A stretch of DNA of 60,000 nt from Tubiluchus corallicola (lineage: Eukaryota > Priapulida > Priapulimorpha > Priapulimorphida > Tubiluchidae). The notes beneath the pieces are model-generated. The model had not been told where the DNA came from. It did not search any database and saw only the letters and a program-made list of their open reading frames with translations. Shown in pieces: positions 38,301 through 50,800 of this stretch. The stretch is taken from contig JAQGDQ010000191.1 in assembly GCA_030141605.1 (NCBI GenBank), positions 281,001-341,000 on the forward strand, in the 5' to 3' direction. Made by a program: the position numbers and the translations under genes. Position 1 is the first letter of the stretch. Each line of letters opens with the position of its first letter.

Positions 38301-41300
38301 AGGAGTTGAAATAATTATGTTTTTATTATACAGTCAACATATATACATACTAGATACAGCTGTGTGACGTGTATATCTTTTTTTTATTAGTCTTTTTAAT
38401 GACGTGTAAAACATGTCACATAAAACATTAAAAAATATCGGCGGCACAAAAGAGAAAACTGGGAAAGTTTGTTTAAAAATTGGTTAATTAACTAGTTAAT
38501 TTCCTACCTGGTGCAGTTGCCTTTTATGACGCGCAAATTAGCGGTAACTTAGTTATTGTTTCTTAATCAAGTTCGAGTTTACAACAATTAATATTTGTGA
38601 TTGCTTTGTAACAACCAGTTAATTAATTGATTATCTGATCTGCTCAAGGGTTTTAACTGGTGTTGAAAACTGAGTAGCTGTATCCTTTAAAGATGAAAAT
38701 TCAGATCTCTCCCGTTAGGGCCACAATGACTCAGGTTACACAGTGAATGCGGTTTATCCTTTTGGTTTCGCGTTCAAACCCTGATCTTTTTTCATATTTT
38801 CATGTATAAGGCTAATTATTATTGTTTGCTAAGCTGCATAGTTTATTGATTTGTTATTTGTTTTTCTTCACTTCCTAAAGTTAATACTTAACTGTCCTTA
38901 GCAATAACACTGCAACAAGTTATGCAGATACTAGAAATTAATTTTTGGCTTCGCGGTCAGTAGCAGTTTCTGAGTCTAAAACATGGGATACATTTGTTGC
39001 ACCTTTCAATCATACAACATCCAGAAGATGCTTTGTAGATCGCTGTGCCTTTTGCGACGTTTGTGTAACCGATTTGTTTAGTGTGCACAAACGACATTTA
39101 GTAGTAGCAGTAGTAATTTTTCTGTCAAAATATTAGTAATCCAGCAAAATAGTTATATAATGATAGTTGGCAGGATTACGCGTGCATTTCCTTAGAGATT
39201 AAATTCTTTAAGTAATTTGACAGTAAAATGGGACTTACTATTAAACTGTATGTTTTTCTTTCTGGGAACAAGATAATTTGTTTGAAGAATAATGAAAAGT
39301 AAACATTAAGCAAAGAAGATAAATACAAACTTGGAACGCAAGTCTAAAAAACGTAGTTGCTAATTAAAATGTCATTTTAGGCCTGTAGTTGTAATATCAA
39401 TGTATCACAATAAACTTGTTAATTTTTGTAATGCTTGCAGACTTCATACTAACACTTATAGGTTTTAGATTGTGTACCCATTAGGGACTGATTAATTATC
39501 TAAGCTGTATTTAGGTGATAAAACATTAATATAAATACATCTATCAGTTCATTTTTCTAAATCGCGTGAAATAATCGTACAGACAGGTTTTAAAGAAGTT
39601 TTAAAGATTAGGAGATACATTCTGCAAAGTAGTCTTTTGTGACAAAAGGGAAAATAGTGAAGTAATTTTTCTTTACAAAAAAAACTGTTTGATCATTTCG
39701 AAATTTGTATGCTTTCTCTTTCTCAGTTTCCCTTTTCTTTCCCTTAAGAGTTTAACATAGACCGAAAAGCTTAACATGGCCCTTACTTTCCTGGTTAATT
39801 GACATTTTGCTCAATTCTTGGTGGTTGCTTAATGCTTAATTAAAGTTTATTGCTGGTTCGTTGCTTTGATCAACTATATCTACAACACTCTTCTTCTTGC
39901 TGTTACAGTAGGGGGCGCATTAGCATCTTGTCTAACATTGATTTTCTCTGCTCACACACTGAAAGATATGTTAACAGCTTTTCTTTGTTGAGGCTTTTTG
40001 CTTTTTCTCTCAATGAGGAAGCAATTGTGATTTAATGGGTTTAGGTCAACTTTAAAACCTGAGCGCAGGAAGCGAGATAATTGCCGAAACTGGTTGCTAA
40101 TGATATTGTGAAGAGCGATTTATGAACATTTGGTTATACTTGTAACAGCTATAATTTTCTACACTTTATATTTTTATTGTTGTGTTTTTCTCATTATTTG
40201 AGCAATTTTGTGTGTTAATGACGTATTAAGCTTTCATTATTGTGTGCAGAAATGATTAACTGAAAGGTAATTTTGAAATTTGCACCATCGGAAGGCCATT
40301 GTTAACAGTTTTTTTAAGTATCTTTGAACATCTTCATGTGTTAAAACTTACCAGATTACATTATATTTTTAGGGAGAATTAGTAGATTTTTACTACATAT
40401 GGAAAAAGACTCCAGCAGCCAAAGGAAATAATCCGAATGGACGGCGACCAAGAAAGCCTGCAGGTCGAAAGAATAAAGGCCGGCGTAGCAGTGCTGAAAA
40501 GGGTATGCCCTGCACACAATCCTTTCACTTGTTTTACTTGAACTCAATAGTTGTAAGCAACTTAGAAGAAAAGGACACAGACAAAAGTTGTCTCTCATTT
40601 CATATTTACCTTCTGTGGACGCCTCTTAGTTTACAAAGTTAGCTTCTAAACACGTAACAAGTAATCACTTTAGTAATATTTACTGTGTTAATGTAGAAAT
40701 TCCTGTTAAAACGACTTATAAATCTTGCTGCAACATAAAAGCTCTATTCAAGATCTGTGATAGTGACCACTAAGCATAGTTTTATGTTTCGTCTTAAGAT
40801 ACATACATTGATTCAGATGAAGTTATGAATGAATTGTAGGTTTGACAGGATCTTGATTTTGTTGTTGTCCTTTCATTTTGATTGTCTTAATTTTCAGAGA
40901 ATAAAGATACCAAGGAAAAGCAGACCAGCTCTCCTACAAAGTCTGGAGAATCTGGTAGGTGTTCCGTACTTAACTTTCCATTGTGTTCCTTATTTAGTTT
41001 CCCACACTACTATGTACTGCAGAAAGGCTAGACTCGCTCCAGACCAGGGTTTTATGATCAGACCATAAGTATTATTAAGTACATTTGCCCATACTTACAT
41101 TGAGCCCAAACCAGGCTTTTCACAGTAAAATTGCAAAATTAAAAATGTATACTTGAACAACTACTATGCATTTTTGTATGATGGCTAAATAGGAGTGTCT
41201 TGCTCACACATTGCTAAGATCGGGCTTTTTTTCACAAATCTGGTAGACAAATCTGACTTTTTCATCTTTGGCCATTTCAAATAATGGCCATCTTTTTTCA

Positions 41301-44300
41301 CGCCATAAGTAGAACCTTTCTGGTGCTCAAATTTTGGCCTGTTTTAGGCATATTATTCTCTGGACCAATTCTTGCAATTTTTTTGGTGTAAGTCAGCAAA
41401 TTTACTCTACTGGTAACATTATGGGTAAATTTGACCATTGACTGTAAGTGCATCAATTTATCAAATTTGCAGTTACAGTGACCTAACGAAAAATCAAAGA
41501 TAGGTCAAACTATACATTTTTCATTCAGTGTGACAAGACAAGTAATTTGATATGTATTTTACTAGGATTCGTGAATTTTTTAAATTGGCCTCCTTTGACC
41601 CCTTTTGCCCCCTATAAAAAAATTGCTGGCATTTTGAAGAGGGTAGCCATAGCTAGATTCTTTTAGTACCCCTCAAGCAAAGTTAAAACAGATTTCAAAT
41701 CTTTGTTCTAGCGTAAGTGTTACGGAACACTAAGATTGTTTTTCTGCTAAGAAGGCCAGCATATTTTTCTGAATTTGATTGCATTGTGGGTTAGGTAGAA
41801 GAATTGCAATGACGATTTTCCTACTTCTTTCCTTTATTCTTTTCATTTCAGCTTCACGTCGGTTTAGCATTGTCTAACATCAACTCAGAATTCACTCCAG
41901 CAAAAAACGTTAGATTTAATCTGCTTTGTCTGGCATATTTGTGATTTTAATAGCAGTGATTTTGAGCTAAATGTTAATTTTAGCTTGAATTGCATTTTTC
42001 AAAGGTAAATATTTGCAAGAACTGTTCATGATGAATAATTTGGGCAGACAGAGTAGATCTCTTAATCTTAGTGTTCTTTGTAAAGAACTTTGCTGTTATT
42101 ACCATTCGTCTAATTATTTTTCTGGCTGATCTCAAAGTCTTATAAAAACCTTCAGTAGACTGATTCTTGCTGATATGCTTCCTATTGTTAAGTATGATTT
42201 AATTTTAAATAGAGAATTTGTACTACTACAGTGAAACGCTAGTGCATCCACTAAGAATTTTCACAGAATTTGTAAGCACTGAGGTTTACAATGTACCCAA
42301 AACTTTTGAGCATTCATAAATAAGGAAGAAAAATTTTGATTAAGTAGACAGATGAGCAATATTCAGGCTCTGTGGGGTAACATGGTCGTGTATATAAATT
42401 CTACATTTTGTCTGACTCTTTGCTTATAACTGTATGTCTCTTTGCTTCACAGTGTAGTAATTAATTAATTAATTATAAGCTGTGGGCAATAGGAAAGGTT
42501 TTCAAGGCCGTCTGCTTGCAATGTTGCTACAAATGTATCTCTTTTTGCAGGGAGTTCCTTTAGTGAAGATGAGAACGAAAATGAATCTGATGATGATTCA
42601 CCACCTCCACCTGAATTGTCAACTTGTGGTCATTGCTTAGCAACAAGTAAGCGTTCATTCCTTTTTATTTTTTTCACGAACTAACCCAACTTGTAGTCAA
42701 GTTGACCGAAAAATCCCTGTAGCATGTTAGAGATTGATAGCCAGCACAGTACAAATTTATTATGTAGTTTTGAAAACACTGGATAAAACGCATGTCAGAA
42801 AGCTAGAGCAGTTTAATAATAACAATAATTTATGAAGTATATATTTATGAAATTAGGTTAGTATAATGGCTATAGTATAACATTATATTAGCTAGACTGA
42901 AAATTCTAAACAATGTTCGACTTCAATCACATAAAAATTAGCAGTACAACCATGGTATTATATTAAATGTGTAAGAATGACTGACTGCAAGAAGCATTTT
43001 TAATAAAAACTTACTTTCTGTTATGCATACATGTTTGTAATTTAATGCTAATAAAGCAAATAGATTAATTTTGGCGATACTATCTAGAAATGTAAAATTT
43101 TGTATTAATTTGAAAACAAATTGTAAAAAGAAGTGATTCTAGCATCTATCATTAAATTTACTGATATTGACGGTGCTTAGGTGGATTTCTAGAATTAAAC
43201 TGTACCAGTTGCTAATCATGGAAAGGCGTTTCACCAACTTGTTGGCAATGTGACCTACCTTTTGCATTATTAATTTGTGCTTTACTTATAGACATAAAAT
43301 CATATCGCGGTTGATAAATATAAATAAATGGCTAAATATTGTGATTGTGTGAAAGCTGTCCAAACTTTGAGCAGCTTTATAGCATAATAATATTTTTATT
43401 CACACATAATTATAAAAAAATACATGGCACCAGGTAAAATATAGAAAGGTACACAATCAAAAACACGCAATTTAGAAGAACTTACAAAATATGCATGGTG
43501 GACTATTGAGCGCATATATCATTTATCATCATTTGATTTCATCATTAGTGTGAATTTAGAATGTGTTAGTATGCTTTCACAAACATCAATCCTTTCACTG
43601 AGAATATTTACTTTGCTCTTAGTGTGCACATTTATGGTATCCTACCAGGAATTAAGAATTTTATATACAATTTTATATTTATATATGCAGTAATATTTTA
43701 AATACTATCTACTTGTTCACTGGTAGCTAGTAAAAGCTAATTAGTGGGATCATTCTGCACGATATATCTTATTTATTATTACTGAAAATTCACTTTTAGT
43801 GGTTCAGTTACGTGTGAAGCTTTGTTCCGTGACACAAAAAGTAACATCTTTCAAACATATGCAGCATAGTTGCAAAAAAGTAACACATATTACCTTAAAT
43901 TTCTAGCATCTTTATTCTCTATTCAAATGCAAGCTTTATCACACTGTTTAACCCCTTCCTGTGCTGATGTACTTTTTCACTAAATTTTATGCAGTTTAAT
44001 GTGACAACAAACATGAAACGGAAAATACGTTATAGACAAAACGGACAGTAAATGGAAATAACAGGAGGAGTAAATTTTTGCAGTGAAACAGGTTACATGA
44101 GGACTTACCTTCGTGGGCTTTTAAGCCATTGCTATTTGTATGTTTTATGTAAGAGTTTTAACGATTTGCAATTTTTGAATATTATGTACTACAAAAACTT
44201 TGTTTGTGGATGTTTTCTTCTTTCGTACATTTTTACTTTTTATTTCCAGTATCAAAGGGGTGGCAGAAGTTTGGTCCGGGCGGCAGTTCGTTATGCTCAA

Positions 44301-47300
44301 CTTGTCACCTGCACGTCAAGATACGTGGTGACCTACCAGATCCAAGCCAAGCAGACCGTGATATCTTATTTAAACCGGTGTGTGCTGTGAATACAGCAGC
44401 TTCCCCAGAAAAAACTGTAAAAACCCCTCCAGCAACGGAAAAGGTAGGTGGAACATTTTACAGATGATAATGAGGAAAATATACTTAGTTAGTGTCTCAT
44501 AATGTAAGTGCCTTCGTTACACATATACAACAAATACATTAGCAAATTGTGTAGTTTTTTTGCAATTTTTGGTTATCCTGGACACCATGTATATTGTTAT
44601 TTACATATTGTATGATGCTAATTTATTACTAATGTTAGTAATACTAATAAATAGTAACTTATGTACACTGAGTACGCTCACCTGAAAACATTTTAACATC
44701 AAGCTTTTTATATGCATGCACGTTATGCATCAAACAGTAAGTTTACATACTAGGTCAAGTTCAATATCTGTAAGCAGCAAATAATTGTCCAAAATTTTAG
44801 AGGTAAAAAATTTAATAGTTTAAATTCATTTTTAGTTCAGCCTAGTCACATTTTCCTTTGCATTCTTAAATTTATCTTGAAAAATAATTGTATTTGTTGA
44901 TAAAACTGCTACTTTGCTTACTATAATTGTGTCTCACTTTTATAAGTGCTGTGTAACTGTGTAACCTTTGCCAAGAAAGTTACGTTTTTATTTATTTTTT
45001 TTATTCTAGTGTGCTACCTTACTCGTCCGACAAAACTACTGAATTACATTACTTTAATTACTAGATTAGTAAACTTAGATTATGGTGTTGCATTCATTTC
45101 CACAGTAAAACTTATAAAAAAACCTATTTTGCTGTTTGTATATATGCAGCTTCATCATCAATTGCCATATTTATTTCATTTCAGGCTGCCACTAGCACTT
45201 TACCAAATAGTCCTCAGAAACGGAATTGGGAAGATAGTATTACAACGACTGAAGCAATAAGTCAATCAAATAGTCCTATGCGGAAGCGTCCAAAAGCTCA
45301 GCAGGTTTATTCATTTTCATTAATCAGTTCAGTTTTGTGCTAGCTGCTCTTACTTATTACCTTGTTTTTTATTTTTGAAGATTCCATTGTTTTTGTTATT
45401 TTTATTGTGTCTAATGTCCAACTTTCTGGGTCTTTTGGCTAGCTTAAGCAAGTGATGGAATTCGAGTCTCAAATTTCTGTGCTGATCTGGTACCATCCAC
45501 AAGCCAGCTTACTGACCATTTCTGGAATACACAATTTTAATATATAGTTTAGTTTTCTTTGCTAAATAAAAATTACTCCAGCAATTTCATTTGCATTTGG
45601 ACTAACAAAATATGCTCTTGTCTCATGGTTCATGAATCTGTTTTGTTTTAGGGTTCAAATTCAACAAGTTCAGAAGACAGCAGTAGTGCAAGTGTTTCTA
45701 ATGGGGAAAACGGTAATGAAGGTGACAACGAACAAGAAAGCACCCCCAGCTCTGAAGAGAAAACCAGTCCATCACCACCAAAGATTGAACTTAGGGAGGT
45801 GCTGCCACCTGGGTAAGACTTCCCGCATTACTGTAACAAATTATATTTTTACAAAGTATATTTACTGGATATTTAAAAACACTCTTTTGGGTGTTTGTTT
45901 TTTTTTTATTATTCTTCAGAATTACTTGAATATTGCCTCTGATTTTCCATGATCACGGAAAACAGACGGAATTCACAGAAATGGGCAACTGAAATAGAAA
46001 TAGTTATGGAAAAAGAATTGGCCTGATTCCTGATTTTCTTGTAAACTTGATGTATACTAAAGACGGAATTTACTTCACTTGCTGCTTTCCGGCAAAATTG
46101 GGCAGTTTTTCAGCCTTTCTAGACCTTGTTAGAAGTTTTCCCACATTTTATTTTTATGCAGCTTGCATTCTCATAATGTCTTTTCACTTTGTTGTAGGAA
46201 ATACAGGAAATTCTTTAGCGTTAGCTTGTAATGAATGGCAATATGTTTGTCAAAAGGTTTCCCACGTTCATTTAACCCCTATCTCTTGTGGTCTTAATTC
46301 AGGTCTATTTAGTTCAGTTTTTCCTTCATAGCCATTTCAGCTCAGGTTAACTCCAGACCTGCCGGTATCACAGTGCAAGTCCACAAGGCAGCTTTTTAAA
46401 TAAATCAACTTGAAGATTGTCCCTGAGATTAATCTAAATATATTTTGTTTTTGAAATCAAGCAGATTGATCTTAATTAGAGTACTAAAGTCACCACTTGA
46501 CTATAGTTATAGTCGATATATATTACTTTTAGGGCCAAGTAGCTTCTGATTTCTGAGGAGGCTTAATTGAAATGGAATTGACATTTTTTCGAAAGGATTT
46601 GATCAGTTTTAAAATTGGAGGCCCTCCTTGAAATATGTTTTCATGTTGTTACTAAGCCATATTATCACTTGTCCTGTCATTTAAACTACGTAGAAATGTA
46701 GGTGTTCAGTCTAGCCTAATAGGTATCACAAGATAATGCAGTCAGCGTCACATGATCCTGTACATATATTATGTCAAGATTTTTTCAGTTTGTTGAAAGG
46801 TTCAATGTTTTTGGCAAATTTTGTTTCAGATGTCTTGCATTAACAGTGTCTTATCTTTATTTTCAGCTCTAAAACCCCACCACCTGCTTCACCTCATTCT
46901 GCCAGTATGTCAACATTTCCTCTTCCGACGGTTCAAAAGACGGCACCCGTTGCTCCATCTCCTTCACACATCGTGTCTCGGCCTCCACCGCCTCCACTAG
47001 TGCCAATCACTTCGGTGCGGCCTAAACAGGAAGTGCCTGTAGCTCCTTCATTCGGTTTTGGCATTGAGCAGTTGGCAGGTATAACACCTCAAACGAAAAC
47101 TAATAGTGTAGAAAATTTACTGCCACCACCACCTCCTCAGGTTGAGAGTATAGACTTATCGACACATCCAGTGAAGATAAAAAAAGAAGTGGAGGAGGTG
47201 TCACAGAAACCACCAGCAGATGCTTTGAGTCGTCCACAAGATTCGAGTAAACCAAAATCTATGGAACCGCCTCCTCCCGCATCAGCACATGCGGCACCGC

Positions 47301-47816
47301 CAGCACAACCGCTGTCATATCCGTACTTTATGCCTCATCCTGGCCTTCCCCTGAATGTTCCGCATTTGAGTCGCTCACATGGTCATGTTCCGAAGAGTGT
47401 CCCTGGAGGTCAGGGCACTCCAGACGCAGTAAAGAAAGAGGAAGTAACAGTTAAAAAAGAAGTGGCAGAGGTGTCAGCAGATCGTCAGGATGAGGAGGAT
47501 AAGCGCACACCACATACACTACAGAGAACTCCTTCTCCAGAGGCAACATCTGATTGCACTGAATTGTTTAGAACAAAGTCAGCAGTGTAAGTATAACTGG
47601 GAGTATGTGTCCTGAATGTCTCGGCAGTTACTTTTCTTTTCTACCGCTTCTACAAGATTGCTGAATATGTAAAATCTGTATTGCTCAGAATCGTGAGAAG
47701 TTATTTGCAGTTATAATACTTTTGATTTAATAATTTATTGAATATTTTAATGCATTTTTGACGATGATGAAATACATTATTACAATAAAAAGATCATTAA
47801 TAAGAACATTGTAATC

Positions 47817-47895
<79 letters not shown>

Positions 47896-50800
47896 TAACA
47901 TTAAAATGGACAAATGCATTTTACATACATAAATCCTAACATATAAATAGTTAATACACAATTGATTTTTACAGATAAAGCTAAAATCGAGATACATGTA
48001 CATAAAATCACTAAAAATCACCCTGAAAACCAGTACTTTTAAGTCCGCTTTAAATTTTTAATTAATTAAAGATTCTTTGTAAAAACAAATTTTAAGAAAG
48101 GATTTGAACTTTTCAACATTCATTTTACATTTCTTTTCATTTTACATGCATGGATTTAAAAATTGTTCCATAATTTTGGAACTGCTATTAAAAAACTGAG
48201 ATCCATATGTAACTAGAATATAACGTGGTACGACAAGTGTCGATGAACTAATTGATCTAAGATTACATGGCTTCAAAAAATCAAATATATAGGATGGTGC
48301 TAAACCATTAAAAGCTTTATGTGGCACTTCTCACCAGTTAAAATGTAAATGGTAGTTTGATTCCTGCATTGAGATTTGTGAAAAAAAGTGAAATTTAAAA
48401 ATTATTCATTTTATTATCTACTGAAAAATAAATATTATCATGGACATTTCTAGCACAAAAATGTCTAAAACTCGTTTTTAAAATTTCATTTCAGATTTAT
48501 CCGAGCAATCTTCCGTGGAAGTCACAGTTCATGTTCACGCACAGACTATCACTTCAAGCCGGTGCCAGAATCGGCACTTGCTAAGAAAAGAGAGGAGAAA
48601 GCAAAAAAACAAATGGAACAAAAGGAGGAGAAACCAGTAAGAAGTTTGAGTTAATATAGCATGTTATGTATGTAAATGAAGTGTCTCCTTTGTAAGGACT
48701 GACTGATATAATAGTCAAGAAATAGGCTTGATGAATGATGTGTTAGTGTTTACCTCTGAGCTGTAGTAATGAGACTAAAATTCTTTTAGTTCGAGGACCA
48801 TTTCGGACGTCCATTTGCATACACATTACATAACAGTAGCATTGATCCTTGAATTGCAAAATTACTGGGCTGAATGTTTTCTTATTCAATGCATTCTCTG
48901 AATGTTTATAATTTCATCTTGTATATGCCTCGCACAGGTTCTCTCATAAAAGTCAAACTACTGTTGATCTTTCTTATTCAAAAGTTTCATCATTCAAAAG
49001 GTAAAATTAAGTAAAATACAATTGGAATAAACTGATACTATTTTATTGTATTTGCCTTTTTATTTTGAATATAATCACTTCAGTTGTATTCTTTTGTCTA
49101 ATTTTTATTCTTGATTAAAGCAGTTTTTCGGGCTCTTTAATTGTATGATTAAACAAAGCTCACTTCAGTAACAAACAGTCTACAGAAACCAAGTCTGGAG
49201 TGCGGTATAGAGCTGAATAAACCATCTCTTCATAAGGAAACTAATAGGCTACCCTTATTCATCTTTGCGCTTGCTTTTCTTATTTTATGAGGCAACATGT
49301 GTGTTGTAAAGGTGTTGTAAAATAAGTCATAACAGCGACTTAATTGACAGTATTTGCCAAGTAGCCTACTACGTGATTCGCTAAAACACATTCCAGATAC
49401 ATTGTCCAAAATTTTCTTGTTCATTGTAGCTTTGCTTAAACAATTTGCTGGGTTCTCGCTGACCCAATATGTACTAATGCATTTGTCTTTTGTTTACAGA
49501 AAATCTCTGCTATGTCGGCTGACAAAAAGCCTCCACATCATCACCATCAATCCGAAACACGGATTCCAAATGTCTTGCGACAAATGGACCTTCCTATCAT
49601 CTCGAGAGCATCTCCGCGGCCATTTCCTTCGTATGATACACCCGCACTCAGAGCTCTTAGCCAATATGCAAGTCCTCATCTTGGCTACCATCACCCTGGG
49701 ATTCCTTTCCAGGGACCTCCTGGATTTGCTGGTCCAGGTGGTGGGATATCACCATATGCTGTTGATCCATTGCACTATTACATGTCTATGTTACATCTCT
49801 ACCCACCCGGATCTCGAGAAAGGTATGACTCTTCGTGTGATACGTGTTTTTTCATTTGCTAGTTTATAGCTAGTTTGCCTTTTCTTCAAATGTAAAGCAA
49901 TGTCAGGCCTAAACATGTTGTAATAACCATATGCTTAGAAATTGCTTTGTTTTTTAGAAAAAATTAAGTGGGCACTTTTACCTTAAACTGGCAGTGTGTG
50001 CTTACATCCATGATTCTGTTACCAAACCAAATGGCGATTTGTACAGAATTATCCAATTAGCATGATTATTTCAAACAAATCTATAGTACATCTGTAGTAC
50101 AATGTTGGAAATTAAATGGACATGTTAATTTGTGTAAAAGTGGATAGAATATAACCAGGCAATGTCCGAGTATTCAGACTTCAGTAGGAAAGATCGCTGC
50201 AATAGAACTACCTACTTATTGTTATTAGTTTAAAATTTTTAGATTAGAGATTGAGGCTAAAATAGAACAAGAACGGAGAGAGCGCGAATTTCGCGAGCTG
50301 GAATTTCGAGAGAAGCTTAAGCTTGGTCCGGACGGGAAACCTTTGCCAGAGCACTTGTTGGGTGGCCCGCATCATTTAGATCCTCGATGGTTAGAGTTGC
50401 AACGCCACCATGCTGTCAGTTCTCTTTTGATGTCACCTAATGCCAATGCTGGTACGTTTAAATTTGTAGCTACTATTTATTACCCCGTGCTATCATTTAT
50501 TTGCCTGTTTGTAGCTACTTCAAACAGTGCTTATGAAGCTCATTCATATCATTAACGGGTTTTGAAATGATTAGATTTAGAGGAGCACTAAAGTAGTCTA
50601 TTAATGGTAAGATGCCAGTTTTACCTTGTTTCCTTTACGTACTTAAGTGTTACCAAAGTTTGCTTCATTGTTGCATGCTTTCAAATTTTGCTTATTTTGC
50701 AGCAGCAGTGGCAGCTGCAGCAGCATCTTCTCAAGAACGTGAAAGACTGGAACGAGAGCGATTTGAGCAGCTGGGCATTCCAGTCAGCGTAGCTGGTGCT

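Larger units (their letters stand above)
33993..40372 (+). other. Atrophin intron (longest, 6.4 kb)
   Basis: Phase-0 intron. It holds a GATGAT run at 35955-35967, a 12-bp-arm hairpin at 36726-36756 and a tRNA-like SINE head at about 38720-38785. Less AT-rich blocks at about 34560-34990 and 36880-37600 contain many TAATTA, CAATAAA and similar homeodomain-type motifs and may be enhancers. No coding exon was noticed. Confidence 0.5.
47587..48494 (+). other. Atrophin intron
   Basis: 0.9-kb phase-2 intron, about two thirds of it made of an antisense LINE tail and its (ATT)n end (47817-48400). Confidence 0.7.

Noticed and set aside
41265-41295. Short palindrome TGGCCATT/AATGGCCA
   Set aside because: Eight-base arms are expected by chance in a window of this size.
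47797-48021. Minus-strand frame with a poly-Ile run
   Set aside because: It is the translation of the (ATT)n microsatellite.
49354-49869. 171-residue open frame overlapping an atrophin exon
   Set aside because: It lies in a different frame from the conserved atrophin exon 49500-49822; the atrophin frame is the one with family similarity.
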